Made by a program: the position numbers and the translations under genes. The notes under the pieces are model-generated. The model made no database searches. It was not told the origin of the DNA and worked only from the letters and a program-made list of their open reading frames with translations. A DNA stretch of 64,000 nucleotides from Collimonas arenae (lineage in GTDB: Bacteria; Pseudomonadota; Gammaproteobacteria; Burkholderiales; Burkholderiaceae_D), in the NCBI RefSeq assembly GCF_000786695.1, contig NZ_CP009962.1, forward strand, positions 248,001-312,000, read 5' to 3'. Of the stretch, positions 52,238 to 61,442 are shown one piece after another (the first letter of the stretch is position 1; each line of letters starts with the position of its first letter).

Positions 52238-53676
52238 ATACGCCGCGCCGCCTCGCACTGGTCAGCGCCGTCGTCTGGCTGGCGGGTTGCGCCAGCGGTC
52301 CTGACTATAAAAAACCTGACATCGAGATGCCGGCAGCCTGGCAATTCGAGGAGCCGTTCCATATCGCGACGCCGAACGACGGCGCGCTGAAAGGCAACTG
52401 GTGGGAGACGTTCCAGGATGCCCGCCTGAACCAGCTGGAGCAATTGGCCCTGACGCAAAACCAGACCTTGCGGATCGCCGCGACGCGTCTTGAGCAAGCC
52501 AGGCAACAGGTGACGGTCAGCGCCGCCGGCCTGTTTCCGCAGGTGAGTCTGCAGGCCGGCGCCGCTCGCCAGAAAATTTCAGCCAACCGGCCGCTCAGCG
52601 CCTATGGCACGCCGAGCCAGTCGACCGTGCAGAACAACTTCCAGCTCGGCTTTGCGGTCAGTTATGAAGCCGACTTGTTTGGCCGGGTACGCCGCACGGT
52701 GGAGCAGGCGCGTGCCTCTTCCGAGCAGGCTGGTGCTGATTTTGAAAACGCCAAGCTGGTGCTGATGTCGGAACTGGCCGCCGATTATTTCAATCTGCGC
52801 GAGCTGGATGCCGAAATCGACGTGGTGCGCCAGGGTATCGCCTTGCAACAGAAATCCCTGGAATTCATCACCGACCGCCATGACCTGGGCGTCGCTTCCG
52901 GCCTGGATCTGGCGCAGCAGCAGGCGCTGCTTGACGCAAGCAAGACCCAGCTTGAACTATTGCAAAACCAGCGTATGCAGTACGAACACGCACTCGCCAC
53001 CATGACTGGCACGCCCGCTCCGCAATTCAAGCTGGAACCGGCGCTGACGCTGATGACGGCGGTATTGTCGCCCTTGCCCGTTGGTCTGCCATCCGATCTG
53101 CTGCAGCGCCGCCCTGATGTTGCTTCTGCCGAACGCGCCGTGGCGGCCGCCAATGCCGGCATTGGCGTGGCGCGCGCGGCATACTTCCCGACTATCCTGC
53201 TGCAGCCGAACGGTGGCTGGGACAGCAACCAGATCGGCAATCTGCTGAGCGCACCCAGCCTGCTCTGGTCGCTTGGCACCTCGATCACCCAAAACCTGTT
53301 CGATGCCGGCAAGACCCGCGCCGGCGTGAAGATTGCCGAAGCCGGCTACACCGCTGCGGTAGCCAATTACCGGCAAACGGTGCTGGTTGCGATGCAGGAA
53401 GTCGAGGATGGCATCGATGGCCTGGCGGTGCTGGGGCGCGCCGGCAAGCAGGCCGAGGCGAGCGTGCATAGCTCGCAACGGGTGCTCGATCTTGCCAACG
53501 ACCGCTACACCGGCGGCCTCGACACCTATCTCGATGTCATCACGGCGCAGCAAACGCTGCTGACCAATCAGCGCCAGATGGTGCAGATCAACGGCCAGCG
53601 GATGCTGACCTCGGTTTATCTGGTCAAGGCGCTGGGCGGCGGCTGGCAGGGCGATACGGCGCAAGCGGCCAGGTGA
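52234..53676 (+). CDS. NodT-family outer-membrane efflux lipoprotein
   Basis: A 480-residue TolC-like outer-membrane factor. The lipobox is LVSAVVWLAGCASGPDYKKPD (lipidated Cys about residue 16). Two repeats of the OEP domain give the helical tunnel: WWETFQDARLNQLEQLALTQNQTLRIAATRLEQARQQVTVSAAGLFP, SYEADLFGRVRRTVEQARASSEQAGADFENAKLVLMSELAADYFNLRELDAEI, DLLQRRPDVASAERAVAAANAGIGVARAAYFPTI and YTGGLDTYLDVITAQQTLLTNQRQMVQI. It completes the tripartite pump. The ATGA overlap with the adaptor shows one operon. Confidence 0.93.
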   Translation: MNTPRRLALVSAVVWLAGCASGPDYKKPDIEMPAAWQFEEPFHIATPNDGALKGNWWETFQDARLNQLEQLALTQNQTLRIAATRLEQARQQVTVSAAGLFPQVSLQAGAARQKISANRPLSAYGTPSQSTVQNNFQLGFAVSYEADLFGRVRRTVEQARASSEQAGADFENAKLVLMSELAADYFNLRELDAEIDVVRQGIALQQKSLEFITDRHDLGVASGLDLAQQQALLDASKTQLELLQNQRMQYEHALATMTGTPAPQFKLEPALTLMTAVLSPLPVGLPSDLLQRRPDVASAERAVAAANAGIGVARAAYFPTILLQPNGGWDSNQIGNLLSAPSLLWSLGTSITQNLFDAGKTRAGVKIAEAGYTAAVANYRQTVLVAMQEVEDGIDGLAVLGRAGKQAEASVHSSQRVLDLANDRYTGGLDTYLDVITAQQTLLTNQRQMVQINGQRMLTSVYLVKALGGGWQGDTAQAAR

Positions 53677-53709
53677 ATTGGTCACGGTGGCGAGGCGAGT
53701 CGATCCGCG

Positions 53710-55104
53710 TCATTCCGCAAGCGCACTCCGTATAACGGCGGGAGTGACCCGCTTGGCGGATAACCACCAGACCATCGCAGCCACAAGCGCTGTGATGGCG
53801 ACAATCCCGAGCACGACGTGCATGGCGCGCTCAAACGGCTGCAGCGCTGCGATGAATGTGCCGAAGATGGCGACGCCTAGCGCTGCACCGCTTTGCCTTG
53901 CTGAATTGAGGGCAGCGGCGGCCACTCCGGCGCGGCTTTTATCGACAGTACCCATTGCCGGCGCAGTCACCGCCGGCGAGATGAAGCCGGAGGCCAGCCC
54001 GATTGCCAGCATCGGCAGGATGGCGGTCCAGTACAGTGATGCCGGCGTCGCCAGCAGCAAGCCGGAGGAGCCGGCGGCGTACAGGCCGAAGGCCATGCAC
54101 ATCGGCCAGCGCGTCCCGAAAATGCGCACCAGGCGGCTGGAAAACAGGCCGCCCAGCGCCACCATGATGGTCATCGGCAGGAAAGCCAGCCCGGTTTGCA
54201 GCGGCGAATAACCGAGTACGCGCTGATAGTAAATGCTGAAGATAAACAACACGCCGTAAAAGACAAAGGCAGATGCCATCGAGACAAAGGCCGAACCCGC
54301 GAACAGGCGGTTGCGGAAGAACGATAGCGGCAGCATGGGGTGCGCGCGCCGGGTTTCTATCGTGAAGAACAAGGTCCATGCAACGCCGCTCACCACCATT
54401 CCTGAAATGATCGGCAACGATCGCCAGCCGAACACAGCGCCTTCGATCAGCACCGCAATCAGGCTCGCAAGCGCGATGACTGCCGCAATCTGGCCGGCTA
54501 AATCGACGTGGCGGGAGTGCAGGACTTTGTCACGCGCGACCGACCACGTCAGCCCTATGCCGAGCAGGCCCAGCGGCAAGTTCACGAAGAAGATGCTGCG
54601 CCATCCGAACCAATGGATCAGTACGCCGCCAAGCAGCGGCCCGCAAGCCATGGCAGCGCCGCCGCAACCCATCCAGACGCCGACAGCGGAAGCGCGCCGG
54701 GCCGGATCAGGATAGGCCTGGTTGATCAGCGACAGGGAACAGGGCACCAGCATCGCGCTGCCGATGCCTTGCAACGCGCGCGCCAGCGATAGCGTCAGCA
54801 GGTCGGGCGCAAAGCCGCACAGCATCGAGGCAAGCGTGAACACGGCCAGGCCGGCAAGATAGATGTTTCTCGCGCCAAGGCGATCGCCTAGCGTGCCGCC
54901 AGTCAGCAGGAAGCTGGCGAAGGTCAGGGTGTAGGCGTTGACGACCCATTGCAACCCGGCGACGTTGCTGTGGAGCGTGCCGCTGATCTGTTCCAAGGCG
55001 ACGTTGACGATCGAAGCGTCGAGCAGCACGATGGTGTAGCTGATGCTGGTGGCCATCAGTATCCGGTTTCCGGGGAAAGGCTTTGTTTCGGTGGTGTCGG
55101 TCAC
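53710..55104 (-). CDS. DHA2-family MFS multidrug exporter
   Basis: A 464-residue, fourteen-helix exporter of the EmrB/QacA group. ISYTIVLLDASIVNVALEQISGTLHSNVAGLQWVVNAYTLTFASFLLTGGTLGDRLGARNIYLAGL gives motif D1 (LDxTIVNVALP-like) and motif A (GxLGDRxGxR). QGIGSAMLVPCSLSLINQAYPDPARRASAVGVWMGCGGAAMACGPLLGGVL is motif C (GxxxGPxxGG). GTG at 55104 behind GGAGA is the preferred start; 22 codons of the longer frame lack a ribosome site. It converges with the RND operon. Export of toxic organic compounds is expected. Confidence 0.88.
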   Translation of the reverse strand: MTDTTETKPFPGNRILMATSISYTIVLLDASIVNVALEQISGTLHSNVAGLQWVVNAYTLTFASFLLTGGTLGDRLGARNIYLAGLAVFTLASMLCGFAPDLLTLSLARALQGIGSAMLVPCSLSLINQAYPDPARRASAVGVWMGCGGAAMACGPLLGGVLIHWFGWRSIFFVNLPLGLLGIGLTWSVARDKVLHSRHVDLAGQIAAVIALASLIAVLIEGAVFGWRSLPIISGMVVSGVAWTLFFTIETRRAHPMLPLSFFRNRLFAGSAFVSMASAFVFYGVLFIFSIYYQRVLGYSPLQTGLAFLPMTIMVALGGLFSSRLVRIFGTRWPMCMAFGLYAAGSSGLLLATPASLYWTAILPMLAIGLASGFISPAVTAPAMGTVDKSRAGVAAAALNSARQSGAALGVAIFGTFIAALQPFERAMHVVLGIVAITALVAAMVWWLSAKRVTPAVIRSALAE

Positions 55105-55236
55105 GGCGGGTCTCCAGATGGCGGGCTGGAGATCAATATACTTTTTTCCCGATGCGAGATGCTTCGCCACGTGACGAAATGACGAAGTAATTGAATGTTC
55201 AATACGGCTGCTGCCATCTTGCGCAGCGGCTTTCAG

Positions 55237-55280
55237 AAAGAGCGCCCAGCCGGCCGGTCTGTGCCGCTGAACGCTCTTTT
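55237..55280. terminator. Bidirectional hairpin between the exporter and the peroxidase fusion
   Basis: AAAGAGCG (55237-55244) pairs with CGCTCTTT (55272-55279), flanked by A/T on both sides. It is just after the stop of the peroxidase-GRE gene on the minus strand and would give a U-run in either direction. Confidence 0.5.
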
Positions 55281-55305
55281 CATGAGGCTACTGAGGTTGC
55301 CGAGA

Positions 55306-58300
55306 CTACTCTTCCGGTGTGAAATATTGCCGCCGCTGATGCTGTTCCTGATGCATCGGGAACATGGTGGCGTAGAACTCGGTCCAGCCGCCCATCCGCA
55401 CCCGGACCAGGTTGTAGCGCTCCGGATCGTTGACCGCCGCCTGGTAGGTGGCCAGGTCGGCGCAGGTAAGGGTGATCAGGTTGGAGCCGGTTTCACCGCG
55501 CGCATAAGCTTTCACAAAGCGTTGCAACTCTTGCAGCGGAAAATCCTCCTCGATATTCATGTCGACAGGCGACGCGTTCGACAAGCCGTATTCGATCGAA
55601 TCGACGCGCCAGCTTTTGAGCGCCTGGTAGATGTTGCGGAAAGCCGGCGTCGGCGGCAGGTCTTGCGGCGCAGGGACGGGTGACAGATCGGAGGCGATCG
55701 GCATGCCGTTGCGCCGGCCGTCGGCCGATGCGCCGCAGCCGAGGCCGTCGCCGACATAGCCTTCGAAGGTGCCGATGCCTGGCGTAATCACGAACTCGGG
55801 GTTGCCGTAAGTGCTGGCGATGCCGTCCAACGCCGGTTTCAGGGCAGGGTGCGGTTTGCGTATGACGTCGACGCAAATGCGCACGGTGTTATCCATCAGC
55901 CATTTTCCCAAGGCGTCGACTTCGGCGTCGCCGCTGCCCCACTTGGGCAAAGCCAGCGCAGTCTCGCGCAGTTCCTGGTAACGGCGGCCGCGTTCCTCGG
56001 CGTCGGCCGGGCCCAGCAATTGGCTTTGATAGGGCTCGATCATGTTGAAGCCCCAATCGTTGATCAGGCAGTCGACCAGTTCTGGCAATGTAGTGACGGC
56101 GGTGGCCGGATCGAACACCAGTTTCTGGATCGCATACAGCGAATCGATAGTGTTGGAGATACCGACGCATAGCGGCGCGATCATGTTGAAGCGAGCGCCG
56201 CCGGCAGTCAGGTCGCGGCCGGATTCGGCACAGCCCTCGATCACCGCCGACAGCAGCGGGCTGGGGCAGATATCGGCCAGGTTGCCGAAGCCGCCCAAGA
56301 TCACGTTGTAGCTCTGGATCGTGATCCACTCCAGCTGTCGCAGGAAGATATCCTGCAATTGCTGGAAGCTGGTGATTGCAGCAACAGGCGGCGAACGGAA
56401 GGTTTGTTTGAGTCCGCGCAGATAGACCGGGCCGGCTTCGCCGTAGCAGGCGCCCTGGTTCAGGGTTTGCTCCAGCGCCGTCATCGGTGTGACGTTGTTG
56501 AAGGAGAAGCCGGTGGCGCCGGCCAGCATCGGTTCATAGCAGCCGTCAGCCGCATAATTGCGCGACCAAGCCAGCGTTACATTGCTGCCGGATGCATGCA
56601 GGGCCTGGCACAGGCGGTCATCCTGATACAGGATCGGATGCGCGCCGCCGGCCAGCAGGCATTTGGCCGCTTCGTCCATGATCGCATCGGGGATGCCGTC
56701 ATACACCCGCAGGGACAGGGTCGGCGCGTTGACCGGGATCCGCCGCGCCGCTTTCAGGCACAGCATGGTGACCGGGTTGACGCCGCCGGTCGGCGTGGCG
56801 TCGTCATTGGCGACATAACCGCCCACGGTAATTTGCTGAACCCACTGGTTGATGCCGCCGCCCTGCGGAAAGTTGCCGCCGTAACCGCAGACGGCGGTGG
56901 TGCCATAGTTGACGTAATCGGTGATCAGGCCACGATTGACGAAAGCGTTTTCACCGATCTTCAGCCACAGGCAATCGACGATTTCCTGCGCCCGTTCCGG
57001 GCCAATGTTGTCGTGCTCCAGCAAGGGCCACAGGATCTGGTCCAGCCGTCCCAGCGATGTCAGTTCGCCTACCAGGTGCAGACAACAATGGAAAGAAAAC
57101 ACCAGCTGCACGCCGTCCTGGAAGCTGAGCGGCGGCTCGGTACGCAGGTGGCGCAGGCGGGCGGCGACGTCGCGCATATTGTTGGCGTTCTCCGCCGTAC
57201 CGCAATCCCGTGCCGCGCCGGCGGCGGTTTCCGCCAGAGTCGCCCAATTGCCCAGATAGTCTTGTACGCCTTCCAGCGACAAGATCGCCGCAAGATAAAA
57301 TTCCAGCCTGCTCTTCAAGGCGCTGTCGCCGGGTTTGTCTTCCTGCAGCAGGGCAGCGGCCTGCGCCTGCTGCTGCAGTTCGGCGATCAAGCCGCCCAGG
57401 CCAAGCGTGACCAGCTTCTGGTAATGCGGCACCACGTGGCCCATGGCCGACCATTCGTTCAACTGACCCTTGAGCCAGGCCGCCACTGTTTCGTCCTCGG
57501 TCAGGTAGGGAACGACTTCCTTGCCGCGGCCCAGCGTGAAATCAGGGATCACGCCGACGATCAGTTCCTCGGGGTAGATGCGCAGCAAGCCGTTCTTGCG
57601 GGCGATCTCCGACTCCGGGCTGGACAGCAAACCGCCCAGCGTTTTGTGATTGGCCAGTGCTTTGCGCAAAGCCACCGAAGCGGTCAGCGACGGCGCCTCG
57701 GCCTGGCTCACCAGCTCCGACAAATGCGGCAGGCGCGGAAAGGGATGGCGCTTGAGCCAGCCGTCGTTCCAGTGTGAAAACGCCCGTCCCAGCAGCGCCA
57801 GCAGGCGAGGGCTGGGCGGATCGCCAGCGGCATATTTTCCTTCGCTCATCTGGTGCAGATAGTCCTGACCGTTGTAGAACATATAGCCGTTTTCGCTACG
57901 CGCTTTCCAGTGCGGGTCTTCCTGAACATCATCGATGCCGGCAGCCGGCACATTCAGTTCCTGCGCGTTCGGCACATACCAATAACTGCCGGCCACCCCT
58001 TGCACCACGCTCATCATGCGGTCGGCGGGCCGGTCCGGCATGCCGCCCATCATGTGCTTGATGATGGTTTCGAAGCGCGGTTGAGCGTTGCAGAAGGCCA
58101 CGAACATCAACCCTTTCTCACGCGCAGCGCTGCCCGCGTGCTCGCCGAACGGCAAAGCCTGGCGCAGCAGTTTCAGGTTGTCGCCATTGCTGTCGAGGAC
58201 ATGCACCCGATGGATATGTGCGTTGTGATCATGCTGCGGCAAGATGACGCCGGCGGGATTGCGACCCAGCATGGCGTCTTGCGCGTCGGGCAGCATATCG

Positions 58301-58854
58301 CCGATCGTGCTCCATTCGAACAGGAATTTCTGTGTGAAACCGTAACAGGCGCCGCGGAATTCGCCATCGACCAGAATGTCGCTGGCCAGGCTCACCGGAT
58401 CGTTCGGATTGGTGATGCCGTCAAGATAGCGGCCGCCCATCACCTTGCCGTCCGGCCGTTTGCCCAACGGCAGTATTTCGATCTGCGCCGCCAGCGCTTC
58501 CAGCCCGGGGCGTATGCTTTCCATCAGTTGCGCAGCAATGGCGGCGCTGTCGGCTTTAAGGTAAAGCAGCACATCGCCGCCGCTATCGCGCAGCTTGGGC
58601 GAACTGTCCAGCACTGTGCGCGATACCGGAATCTGGCGGTCATGCCAGCGGCCCCACAATTCCGGATCGAAAGCCGCCACCAGGCCGGCGTTTGCGGGCG
58701 ATGCCTTGGCGGCATTGGCAAGCGAGCGGACCAGGCTGAGCATTGCCTCTGCGGTAGTCTGGCTGTGGTCGCGCAGCGTGAGGGTGGCGATCTGGCCGAA
58801 TACGGCCCGGGTCAACAAGCCGTATTGCGTGTGTTTGATAGCGTCGATAAACAT
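55306..58854 (-). CDS. DyP-type peroxidase fused to a glycyl-radical-enzyme-like (PFL) domain
   Basis: A 1182-residue two-enzyme fusion. Residues 1-310 are a YfeX-like DyP haem peroxidase: RYLDGITNP (distal Asp145), AHIHRVHV (proximal His213), LKLLRQALPFGE (Arg231) and KGLMFVAFCNAQPRFETIIKHMMG. From about residue 400 to the end is a complete pyruvate-formate-lyase-like domain: PQGGGINQWVQQITVGG, ADGCYEPM with the thiyl-type Cys772 followed by Tyr-Glu as in GRE lyases and dehydratases (GCxE), YGNPEFVITPGIGTFEGYVGDGLGCGASADGRRNGMPIASD, and the C-terminal RVRMGGWTEFYATMFP, whose Gly1156 sits where the radical glycine lies (RVxGYxx). No activating radical-SAM enzyme is nearby. AAGGAT precedes the ATG at 58854; a start at 58935 is possible. 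Reaction unknown. Confidence 0.87.
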   Translation of the reverse strand: MFIDAIKHTQYGLLTRAVFGQIATLTLRDHSQTTAEAMLSLVRSLANAAKASPANAGLVAAFDPELWGRWHDRQIPVSRTVLDSSPKLRDSGGDVLLYLKADSAAIAAQLMESIRPGLEALAAQIEILPLGKRPDGKVMGGRYLDGITNPNDPVSLASDILVDGEFRGACYGFTQKFLFEWSTIGDMLPDAQDAMLGRNPAGVILPQHDHNAHIHRVHVLDSNGDNLKLLRQALPFGEHAGSAAREKGLMFVAFCNAQPRFETIIKHMMGGMPDRPADRMMSVVQGVAGSYWYVPNAQELNVPAAGIDDVQEDPHWKARSENGYMFYNGQDYLHQMSEGKYAAGDPPSPRLLALLGRAFSHWNDGWLKRHPFPRLPHLSELVSQAEAPSLTASVALRKALANHKTLGGLLSSPESEIARKNGLLRIYPEELIVGVIPDFTLGRGKEVVPYLTEDETVAAWLKGQLNEWSAMGHVVPHYQKLVTLGLGGLIAELQQQAQAAALLQEDKPGDSALKSRLEFYLAAILSLEGVQDYLGNWATLAETAAGAARDCGTAENANNMRDVAARLRHLRTEPPLSFQDGVQLVFSFHCCLHLVGELTSLGRLDQILWPLLEHDNIGPERAQEIVDCLWLKIGENAFVNRGLITDYVNYGTTAVCGYGGNFPQGGGINQWVQQITVGGYVANDDATPTGGVNPVTMLCLKAARRIPVNAPTLSLRVYDGIPDAIMDEAAKCLLAGGAHPILYQDDRLCQALHASGSNVTLAWSRNYAADGCYEPMLAGATGFSFNNVTPMTALEQTLNQGACYGEAGPVYLRGLKQTFRSPPVAAITSFQQLQDIFLRQLEWITIQSYNVILGGFGNLADICPSPLLSAVIEGCAESGRDLTAGGARFNMIAPLCVGISNTIDSLYAIQKLVFDPATAVTTLPELVDCLINDWGFNMIEPYQSQLLGPADAEERGRRYQELRETALALPKWGSGDAEVDALGKWLMDNTVRICVDVIRKPHPALKPALDGIASTYGNPEFVITPGIGTFEGYVGDGLGCGASADGRRNGMPIASDLSPVPAPQDLPPTPAFRNIYQALKSWRVDSIEYGLSNASPVDMNIEEDFPLQELQRFVKAYARGETGSNLITLTCADLATYQAAVNDPERYNLVRVRMGGWTEFYATMFPMHQEQHQRRQYFTPEE

Positions 58855-59028
58855 CTTAAGATCCTTATCTGAACGTGGCGCGAGGCCGTGGGAATGCAAT
58901 TGCCGCTGAGTGCGGGCCGGGAAGGTGGAATACATTAATATTTCTTTGTGGAAATTAATTCTATCGGAAAAATCCGCCGATTTGTCGAAATTGCGCTGTG
59001 CACGGCGCGGACGGAAACGAATCGCACA

Positions 59029-59050
59029 CGACTGTCAAATTTGACAGTCG
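59029..59050. promoter_or_regulatory. Perfect 22-bp palindrome in the divergent promoter region
   Basis: CGACTGTCAAA followed directly by its exact inverse complement, centred at 59039/59040. It lies 175 bp before the peroxidase-GRE start and 129 bp before the JmjC gene start. A gapless dyad of this quality between divergent genes is most simply a dimeric repressor or activator site. It does not match the FNR/ANR box (TTGAT-N4-ATCAA). The factor is unknown. Confidence 0.65.
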
Positions 59051-59178
59051 ACACGCGGCTAATATTGGAATATAGAAACAACATGACTGGTTTTTGGCGG
59101 TAGCGAGCGTATTCAGTAATCACACACCGGGCGAGTTTATTTGCTTCGGGTCATGGTTTTTCTGCGACGGGAGCGACG

Positions 59179-60348
59179 ATGAAAAAGCTGGGAATGGCCG
59201 ACCTGATACATCCGCTGGCGCTGGATACGTTCATGGCGCGTTACTGGCAAAAAAAGCCTTATATCGGCCACGGTTCGCCGCAACGCTTCGCCGAAATCGC
59301 CGCCATCCCTGAACTGGCCAGCATCGATGCCTTGCTCGAAGCCTGGCGCGGCGACGCCGATGCCTGGGCCCCGCGCGATACAAAAAATCCGCTGATCAAC
59401 GCCACCGCGAAGCAACTGCCGGCATTCTATGAAAGCGGCTACACGCTCTACCTGAGCAAGGTCGAAGAACATGTTCCCGCGCTGGAACCGATTGCACGCA
59501 AGCTTGAGCGCGATCTCGGCCTGCGCGAGGAGGATGTTTATTTCGAAGCCTTCATTTCGCAAGGCACCGGTTCCGGTTTTCACTTCGATCCCAACGTCAC
59601 CATCAACATACAACTGATCGGCAGCAAGCAATGGTGCGTCGCCGAGAACAAGCATCTGGTCAATCCGCATGTGGGCTGGTCCGCCGGCACCACGGTCAAC
59701 GAACACATGAAACGCTATGCGCGCCAGCCGTTCCCGACACGCATGCCGCCCGGCTGCAAACGCTTCGAGGCACGGCCCGGCACGCTGGTCTACCTGCATC
59801 CCGGTTACTGGCATTGCACCCTTAATCACGAACCGTCGCTGTCCTTGCTGTTCACCATCAACCCGCCGTCGTGGACAGATTTGCTGATGAATGAAATCAG
59901 GGACCTGATGCTCAAGCACGATGCTGGCCGCGAACTGGCCTTTGGCCTTGGCTCCACCGCTGACCATGAACAAAAGCGGCAGCGTCTGCAGCATTTGATT
60001 GATGCGGCGGGAGAGGCAGTGTCAGAACTTTCGGCTAGCGCCTTACTGGCCGACTGGGGCGGTGCGCTGACGGCTTCGTTTGAACGTAATCCGCAGATTG
60101 CATTCCATATCGATGGCGGCGTGGCCGGCGATGACGACGTGCTGGTCGTAAAGACCGGTCGCAAGCATGAACGCAGCGTGCTCGCAAAGGACGCATGGCA
60201 AGTGCTGAAGTGGATAGGCGCGCGGAAAAAATCTTTCCACGGCCATCAGGTGGCGGAGGCAACAGGCGCCGTGCCGGTCGCGCGGGTAGCCGAGATCCTG
60301 GAGGAATTTGTCGAGACCGGTTTGATCTTGCGCAATGGCGGACTGTGA
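59179..60348 (+). CDS. JmjC/cupin-type Fe(II)- and 2-oxoglutarate-dependent oxygenase
   Basis: A 389-residue protein of the bacterial JmjC (PF08007-like, ribosomal-oxygenase type) family. The metal triad is His135 and Asp137 in GSGFHFDPNVTINIQLIGSKQW with His212 in YLHPGYWHCTLN. The N-terminus LDTFMARYWQKKPYIGHG and the C-terminal winged-helix-like part (LKWIGARKKSFHGHQVAEATGAVPVARVAEILEEFVETGLI) fit the architecture of YcfD-like protein hydroxylases. It would hydroxylate a protein or peptide side chain using oxygen. GGGAG precedes the ATG. It diverges from the peroxidase-GRE gene and probably shares its control; whether it acts on that protein is speculation. Confidence 0.83.
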   Translation: MKKLGMADLIHPLALDTFMARYWQKKPYIGHGSPQRFAEIAAIPELASIDALLEAWRGDADAWAPRDTKNPLINATAKQLPAFYESGYTLYLSKVEEHVPALEPIARKLERDLGLREEDVYFEAFISQGTGSGFHFDPNVTINIQLIGSKQWCVAENKHLVNPHVGWSAGTTVNEHMKRYARQPFPTRMPPGCKRFEARPGTLVYLHPGYWHCTLNHEPSLSLLFTINPPSWTDLLMNEIRDLMLKHDAGRELAFGLGSTADHEQKRQRLQHLIDAAGEAVSELSASALLADWGGALTASFERNPQIAFHIDGGVAGDDDVLVVKTGRKHERSVLAKDAWQVLKWIGARKKSFHGHQVAEATGAVPVARVAEILEEFVETGLILRNGGL

Positions 60349-60353
60349 TTCTG

Positions 60354-60371
60354 GCTCGCCTGTCGGCGAGC
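60354..60371 (+). terminator. Stem-loop after the JmjC gene
   Basis: GCTCGCC-TGTC-GGCGAGC, a 7-bp GC-rich stem with a four-base loop, six bases after the stop codon. No U-run follows, so it could be an attenuated or factor-aided terminator. Confidence 0.45.
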
Positions 60372-60507
60372 AGAACCTGCTGACAGGTGCTGCAATGTGC
60401 TGACGCGTGTTGAAATATGTTGAATTGGCAAGCATTGCAGCCGGGCCAGCGGAAATGGACAAAAGCATGCAAAATGCATTGGTTATGTCACGTCGACAGA
60501 CCCTAGC

Positions 60508-61350
60508 GTGCGCCAGACCATGCCGGAAATCACATCCCAGACTCTTCTGAATACCCCGACGGCCGCCGTCCACGACGTGCATTGCCGTGGCAACTGCCGC
60601 CACAAGAGCGCGCTCGAATGCGCAGGCAGCACCCACATCGTGTTTCCCTATCGCGGCGTCTATATGCGGCATGTCGGCAGCGACGAGGCGGTTGCCGACA
60701 GCAACCAGGTCCTGTTCTTCAACGCGTCCCAGGAATATCAGGTCAGCCATCCGGTCGCCGGCGGCGACGCTTGCCTGTCGATTGCCGTCGATACGCAAAT
60801 GCTGCTGGAACTGGCGCCGCCCGAACTTGTGCAACACCAGGCGCAAGCGGTCTTCAAGCAGCAGCGACAACGCATCGACTCGCGCGCACAGGTGCTGGTG
60901 GCGCTGCTGCGGCACTCTTTGCGCAACGGTATCGCCGAGCCGCTGGAAGGGGAGATATTGACGCTGACCCTGGTGCGCCGCGCGCTTGGTTTGCAGACCG
61001 CAGGTGCTGCACATGCAAGCCACGGCCTACGGCGACTGGTGGACCGGACCAAGCTGGTGCTGACCAGCGATCCGGCAAGGCGCTGGACGCTGGCCGAAAT
61101 TGCTGCCGAAACCGGCGGTTCGCCGGTGTACCTGACCCAGGTATTCCAGCAGATCGAGGGGATGCCGCTGTACCGTTACCAAATGCAGTTGCGCCTGGCG
61201 CGGGCGCTTGATCTGCTCGACCAATACGAGGATCTGTCCGCACTCAGCCTCGACCTCGGTTTTTCCAGCCATAGCCATTTCAGCGCCGCATTTCGCCAGG
61301 CCTTCGGCCGCTCGCCATCGGCATTCAAGCAAGCGGCGTTGCAGCGGTAA
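60508..61350 (+). CDS. AraC-family transcriptional regulator
   Basis: A 280-residue regulator. The N-terminal cupin-like sensor (about 15-110) contains CAGSTHIVFPYRGVYMRHVGSDEAVADSNQVLFFNASQEYQVSHPVAGGDACLSIAV, with a Cys-rich opening VHCRGNCRHKSALEC. The C-terminal AraC domain is RRWTLAEIAAETGGSPVYLTQVFQQIEGMPLYRYQMQLRLARALDLLDQYEDLSALSLDLGFSSHSHFSAAFRQAFGRSPSAFK. The frame opens with GTG; an ATG four codons in (60520) is an alternative. It precedes the four-cysteine protein gene and is the best local candidate to control this cluster. Confidence 0.88.
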   Translation: MRQTMPEITSQTLLNTPTAAVHDVHCRGNCRHKSALECAGSTHIVFPYRGVYMRHVGSDEAVADSNQVLFFNASQEYQVSHPVAGGDACLSIAVDTQMLLELAPPELVQHQAQAVFKQQRQRIDSRAQVLVALLRHSLRNGIAEPLEGEILTLTLVRRALGLQTAGAAHASHGLRRLVDRTKLVLTSDPARRWTLAEIAAETGGSPVYLTQVFQQIEGMPLYRYQMQLRLARALDLLDQYEDLSALSLDLGFSSHSHFSAAFRQAFGRSPSAFKQAALQR

Positions 61351-61442
61351 TAAACACAAGTTACTAAAGATTTCGATAGCGGCTGATGTCGCCGCATGGT
61401 CTTCTACAGGTCCCGGCTTTCGGGTATTTACGGAGAACCATC

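Noticed and set aside
56359..57777. 472-residue plus-strand frame inside the peroxidase-GRE gene
   Set aside because: Antisense shadow of the conserved radical-enzyme domain; composition is not protein-like.
59029..59050. Palindrome considered as an FNR/ANR anaerobic box
   Set aside because: The half-site is TTGACA without the four-base spacer; it lacks TTGAT-N4-ATCAA, so anaerobic control cannot be claimed.
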